Shown here piece by piece: positions 6,512 through 8,116 of a DNA stretch of 8,116 nt. Position 1 is the stretch's first letter. Every line of letters begins with the position of its first letter. The DNA lies in contig CAKTAM010000084.1 in NCBI GenBank assembly GCA_934527255.1, positions 1 through 8,116 of the forward strand, read 5' to 3'. Origin of the DNA: an uncultured Oscillospiraceae bacterium. Lineage in GTDB: Bacteria > Bacillota > Clostridia > Oscillospirales > Ruminococcaceae. The position numbers and the translations under genes are program-made. The notes beneath the pieces are model-generated. The model was not told the origin of the DNA. It searched no databases and saw only the letters and a program-made list of their open reading frames with translations.

Positions 6512-7414
6512 TTATTTGTCGCTTGTCAGTATTTTTACACTGGATGCATATTCGGACGGGGTCATCCCCGTGACCTTCTTGAAATGACGGGAGAAATAGT
6601 GGATGGAGGTGTACCCCAGCATCGCGCTGATCTCGGTAAAATTGTTGCTGTTCTGGCGGATCATCTGCTTGGCCGCGGCAATTTTCAGACGGCCGAAATA
6701 TTCCATCACGCCGCCGCCGGTCTTTTCGCGGAAAATTTTCTGCAGATAGCTTCTGCCCACCAGATTTTCGCGGCAGACATCCTCCAGCGTCAGGCGGCGG
6801 TGAATGTTCGCCTCCAGATACGCCGTGACCTTTTCCATAAAATCTTTCTGGTTTTTCTCACGGATCAGGCTGCCCGGCTGCTGCAGGCTGTGGTTCTGCG
6901 CCGCGGTGCGCTGCAGATGGATCAGCATCAGCTCCAGATCCAGGCGGATCATCTGCTCGGCGGCAAACGGGATCTCGGCGCGGCGGACCAGCCGCTTGGT
7001 ATCCGGATCGTTGAGCGGGGTGGAAAACACGCTCTGCGCCTCGGAAATGATGTTGGCCATACAGTCGCGCTCAAAATCGCCCGCCTGCAGCACTTTATCC
7101 TCAAAAAAGCGCATGGCCGGATAATCGCACTCAAAGCTGACGACCACCAGATTGGGCGCGACCTCGCCGTTGGCCCACAGCTTGTGAAACTCGCCCGGCT
7201 TGTGGAAAATGATCTGGCCTTTTTTCAGCACATAGTGGCGGTCGTCGCCGGTGACATCCAGCTCGCCCTTATCCACATACAGAAACTCCCAGAACGGGTG
7301 CGACTCTCCCTCATAATAGTAGTTGCTGGTATACTCGAAATAGTGGATGGTCACAATACGGTGGATCGTCAGCGCCATCCGAAGCTCTGTCGCTTCATAG
7401 TTTTCGGATCCCAT
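6512..7414 (-). CDS. AraC family transcriptional regulator with N-terminal cupin sensor
   Basis: This 300-residue DNA-binding protein has the usual two-part build. An N-terminal cupin ligand or dimer domain (about 38-100, with HPFWEFLYVDKGELDV and then KKGQIIFHKPGEFH) is joined by a helical linker (about 105-190). The C-terminal AraC domain (about 192-292) carries two helix-turn-helix units: LTLEDVC...SYLQKIFREKTG (208-233) and FTEISAMLGYTSIHYFSRHFKK (259-280), the second ending in the classic GMTPSEY. Such proteins normally sense a sugar or oligosaccharide and act on nearby transport and catabolic genes. Here the likely targets are the glycosidase operon, its own operon and the divergent gene. 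The gene is followed by galE after a 43-base gap. The ATG at 7414 has GAAGG about 10 bases upstream. The effector is unknown. Confidence 0.93.
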   Translation of the reverse strand: MGSENYEATELRMALTIHRIVTIHYFEYTSNYYYEGESHPFWEFLYVDKGELDVTGDDRHYVLKKGQIIFHKPGEFHKLWANGEVAPNLVVVSFECDYPAMRFFEDKVLQAGDFERDCMANIISEAQSVFSTPLNDPDTKRLVRRAEIPFAAEQMIRLDLELMLIHLQRTAAQNHSLQQPGSLIREKNQKDFMEKVTAYLEANIHRRLTLEDVCRENLVGRSYLQKIFREKTGGGVMEYFGRLKIAAAKQMIRQNSNNFTEISAMLGYTSIHYFSRHFKKVTGMTPSEYASSVKILTSDK

Positions 7415-7437
7415 ATCCCTTCATCCTTCCGTGCCTG

Positions 7438-7461
7438 CCGCATACGGCGCACCGTCGGCGG
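7438..7461 (-). other. Weak leader hairpin before the AraC-family gene
   Basis: CCGC/GCGG and ACGG/CCGT (7438-7461) form two 4-bp helices separated by a 2x2 internal loop, closing a 4-base loop, shortly upstream of the regulator's ribosome site. It is modest and could be chance in GC-rich DNA. Confidence 0.3.
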
Positions 7462-7484
7462 ACCCTGGCTTTTCTTCTGTGCTT

Positions 7485-7514
7485 ATCATAGCAAAGTCGG
7501 CGGCCGGTTGGCAA
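7485..7514 (-). promoter_or_regulatory. Possible second promoter of the AraC-family gene
   Basis: On the minus strand TTGCCA (7514-7509) and TATGAT (7490-7485) are spaced by 18 bases, with a TG one base before the -10 (extended -10). Expected start is near 7478, about 60 bases before the gene. It would work in tandem with the stronger promoter upstream. Confidence 0.5.
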
Positions 7515-7521
7515 GAGCACG

Positions 7522-7572
7522 GTTTGCACTTTCGTACATTTATTATACCAGAACATACACAAGTGTGCAAAC
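7522..7572. promoter_or_regulatory. 8-bp inverted repeat flanking the AraC-family promoter; candidate operator
   Basis: GTTTGCAC (7522-7529) and its exact inverse complement GTGCAAAC (7565-7572) are separated by 35 bases. The distal arm includes the -35 box of the regulator's promoter and the proximal arm lies just past its expected transcription start. The arrangement suits autoregulation by a dimer binding both arms, but it is inferred from pattern alone. Confidence 0.4.
7542..7570 (-). promoter_or_regulatory. Main promoter of the AraC-family regulator / galE operon
   Basis: On the minus strand TTGCAC (7570-7565) and a perfect TATAAT (7547-7542) are 17 bases apart, with an extended -10 TGG directly before TATAAT. 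The expected start is near 7535, giving a leader of about 120 bases. Confidence 0.82.
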
Positions 7573-7576
7573 ACTA

Positions 7577-7605
7577 TTTTCAAACGGGCCGGTTTCCGCT
7601 AAGAT
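7577..7605 (+). promoter_or_regulatory. Possible promoter of the right-edge gene
   Basis: TTTTCA (7577-7582) and TAAGAT (7600-7605) are spaced by 17 bases, each matching the consensus at four of six positions. It is the best plus-strand candidate in the divergent region and would give a leader of about 60 bases. The weak boxes suggest that, if real, it may need an activator such as the divergent AraC-family protein. Confidence 0.4.
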
Positions 7606-7670
7606 GAAGATACCAACATCCGCGCGGACGCTCTGCCGTCTGCGCCGGGAAAAAGAAGGAGGACTGTACC

Positions 7671-8116
7671 ATGAACTTTCTGGGGCTGGATGTACCGGTG
7701 CAACACCTGCCGGAGCTGGACGGCGGCTTTGTGCCGCTGGAGGCCTTTTTTGCCGCACATCAGAAGCTGGCGAAAAAGCCGCTGCGTGTGGCTGTCGAGC
7801 GCAGCCGCGGCCAGATCGGCGTATGGGAGACCCGTCTTATCGCGGACGCCGCGCATGCCGACGCCGACGCTTATTATCTGGATCGTCTGGTCAAATTTCT
7901 GCTGTGGAGCTGGGGCGGCTTTCGCGTGAGCATCTGCGGCAATGACGCAGCCGCACAGCGCATTGCGGCCGCCTATTCGGCTGACGGCAGCCGTGCCTTT
8001 GACCGTGATTTTATGATGCGCGTGTACGAACGCCCCTTTGAAGTGGTGAGCCTGCCGTACGACAAGTGCCCCGCCCCCTGCCAGACCAGCGAGGCGCTGG
8101 GCCGTCACGTCAACGG
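7671..8116 (+). CDS. Probable N-terminal region of a ROK-family (sugar kinase-like) protein, cut by the window edge
   Basis: An open frame runs from the ATG at 7671 to the window end, 148 codons with no stop. An excellent AAGGAGG (7656-7662) lies 8 bases before the ATG. The protein begins MNFLGLDVPVQ and continues with YYLDRLVKFLLWSWGGFRV (about 64-82) and FMMRVYERPFEVVSLPYD (about 109-126), reaching GRHVNG at the edge. A longer open frame in another register overlaps it (6461-7945) but lacks a ribosome site and has no family-like composition. From memory, Faecalibacterium-type ROK proteins carry an N-terminal section of this style before a GFDAGGSDRK-type ATP site. That site would fall just beyond the window, so this naming is provisional. 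No signal peptide is seen. It is transcribed divergently from the AraC-family regulator, which fits sugar metabolism. Confidence 0.6.
   Translation, partial: MNFLGLDVPVQHLPELDGGFVPLEAFFAAHQKLAKKPLRVAVERSRGQIGVWETRLIADAAHADADAYYLDRLVKFLLWSWGGFRVSICGNDAAAQRIAAAYSADGSRAFDRDFMMRVYERPFEVVSLPYDKCPAPCQTSEALGRHVN

Noticed and set aside
7395..7423. Nine-codon upstream frame (MKGYGIRKL) overlapping the start of the AraC-family gene
   Set aside because: The GGAAGG before its ATG is directly adjacent, leaving no proper spacing, so it is unlikely to be translated.
6461..7945. 494-codon plus-strand frame across the regulator and into the right-edge gene
   Set aside because: It covers the AraC-family gene antisense and a promoter region; the gene starting at 7671 in a different register has a perfect ribosome site and more protein-like composition.
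7599..8108. 169-codon minus-strand frame opposite the right-edge gene
   Set aside because: No ribosome site and low-quality composition; the plus-strand frame is better supported.
1..8116. CRISPR, tRNA, rRNA, insertion sequence, phage or defence genes
   Set aside because: I looked for regular spaced repeats, cloverleaf-like structure, terminal inverted repeats and transposase or nuclease motifs and found none.

Overview
The window reads as ordinary chromosomal sequence from a high-GC gut-type Firmicute, most likely an Oscillospiraceae/Ruminococcaceae relative such as Faecalibacterium, Gemmiger or Subdoligranulum. That placement is inferred from strong AGGAG-type ribosome sites, consensus sigma-A promoters, GC-rich codon use and protein style; no marker gene is present. 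Six genes lie on the minus strand. One gene cut by the right edge lies on the plus strand.

Reading along the minus strand from the right: an AraC-family regulator (7414-6512), galE (6468-5452) and a UTP-glucose-1-phosphate uridylyltransferase-like nucleotidyltransferase (5352-4432) form a probable operon. It starts at a near-consensus promoter (7570-7542) and ends at a strong intrinsic terminator (4407-4373). A second unit starts at a perfect consensus promoter (4331-4303). It contains a GH28-like beta-helix glycosidase (4248-2746), a GH78-like alpha-L-rhamnosidase (2687-501) and, after an 11-bp hairpin, an inositol-monophosphatase-family gene cut by the left edge (438-1). The plus-strand gene at the right end (7671 onward) diverges from the regulator. 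It is probably the N-terminal part of a ROK-type sugar kinase-like protein, although the diagnostic domain would lie outside the window.

The locus looks like a small carbohydrate-use cluster. Neither glycosidase has a signal peptide, so they probably act in the cytoplasm on imported oligosaccharides, plausibly rhamnose- and uronate-containing pectin fragments. GalE and the nucleotidyltransferase connect galactose and glucose-1-phosphate to UDP-sugars. The AraC protein, with its cupin sensor domain, is the obvious local regulator. Its own promoter region carries a widely spaced 8-bp inverted repeat.

I see no mobile element, CRISPR array, RNA gene, defence system or clearly unprecedented system. 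The most interesting points are regulatory: the AraC/ROK divergent region, an imperfect direct repeat next to the GH28 promoter, and a hairpin between the galE Shine-Dalgarno and its start. Also notable are the intracellular GH28-like/GH78-like pair and the N-terminal part of the right-edge gene. No stretch over 300 bases lacks a gene; the longest intergenic gap is 7415-7670.
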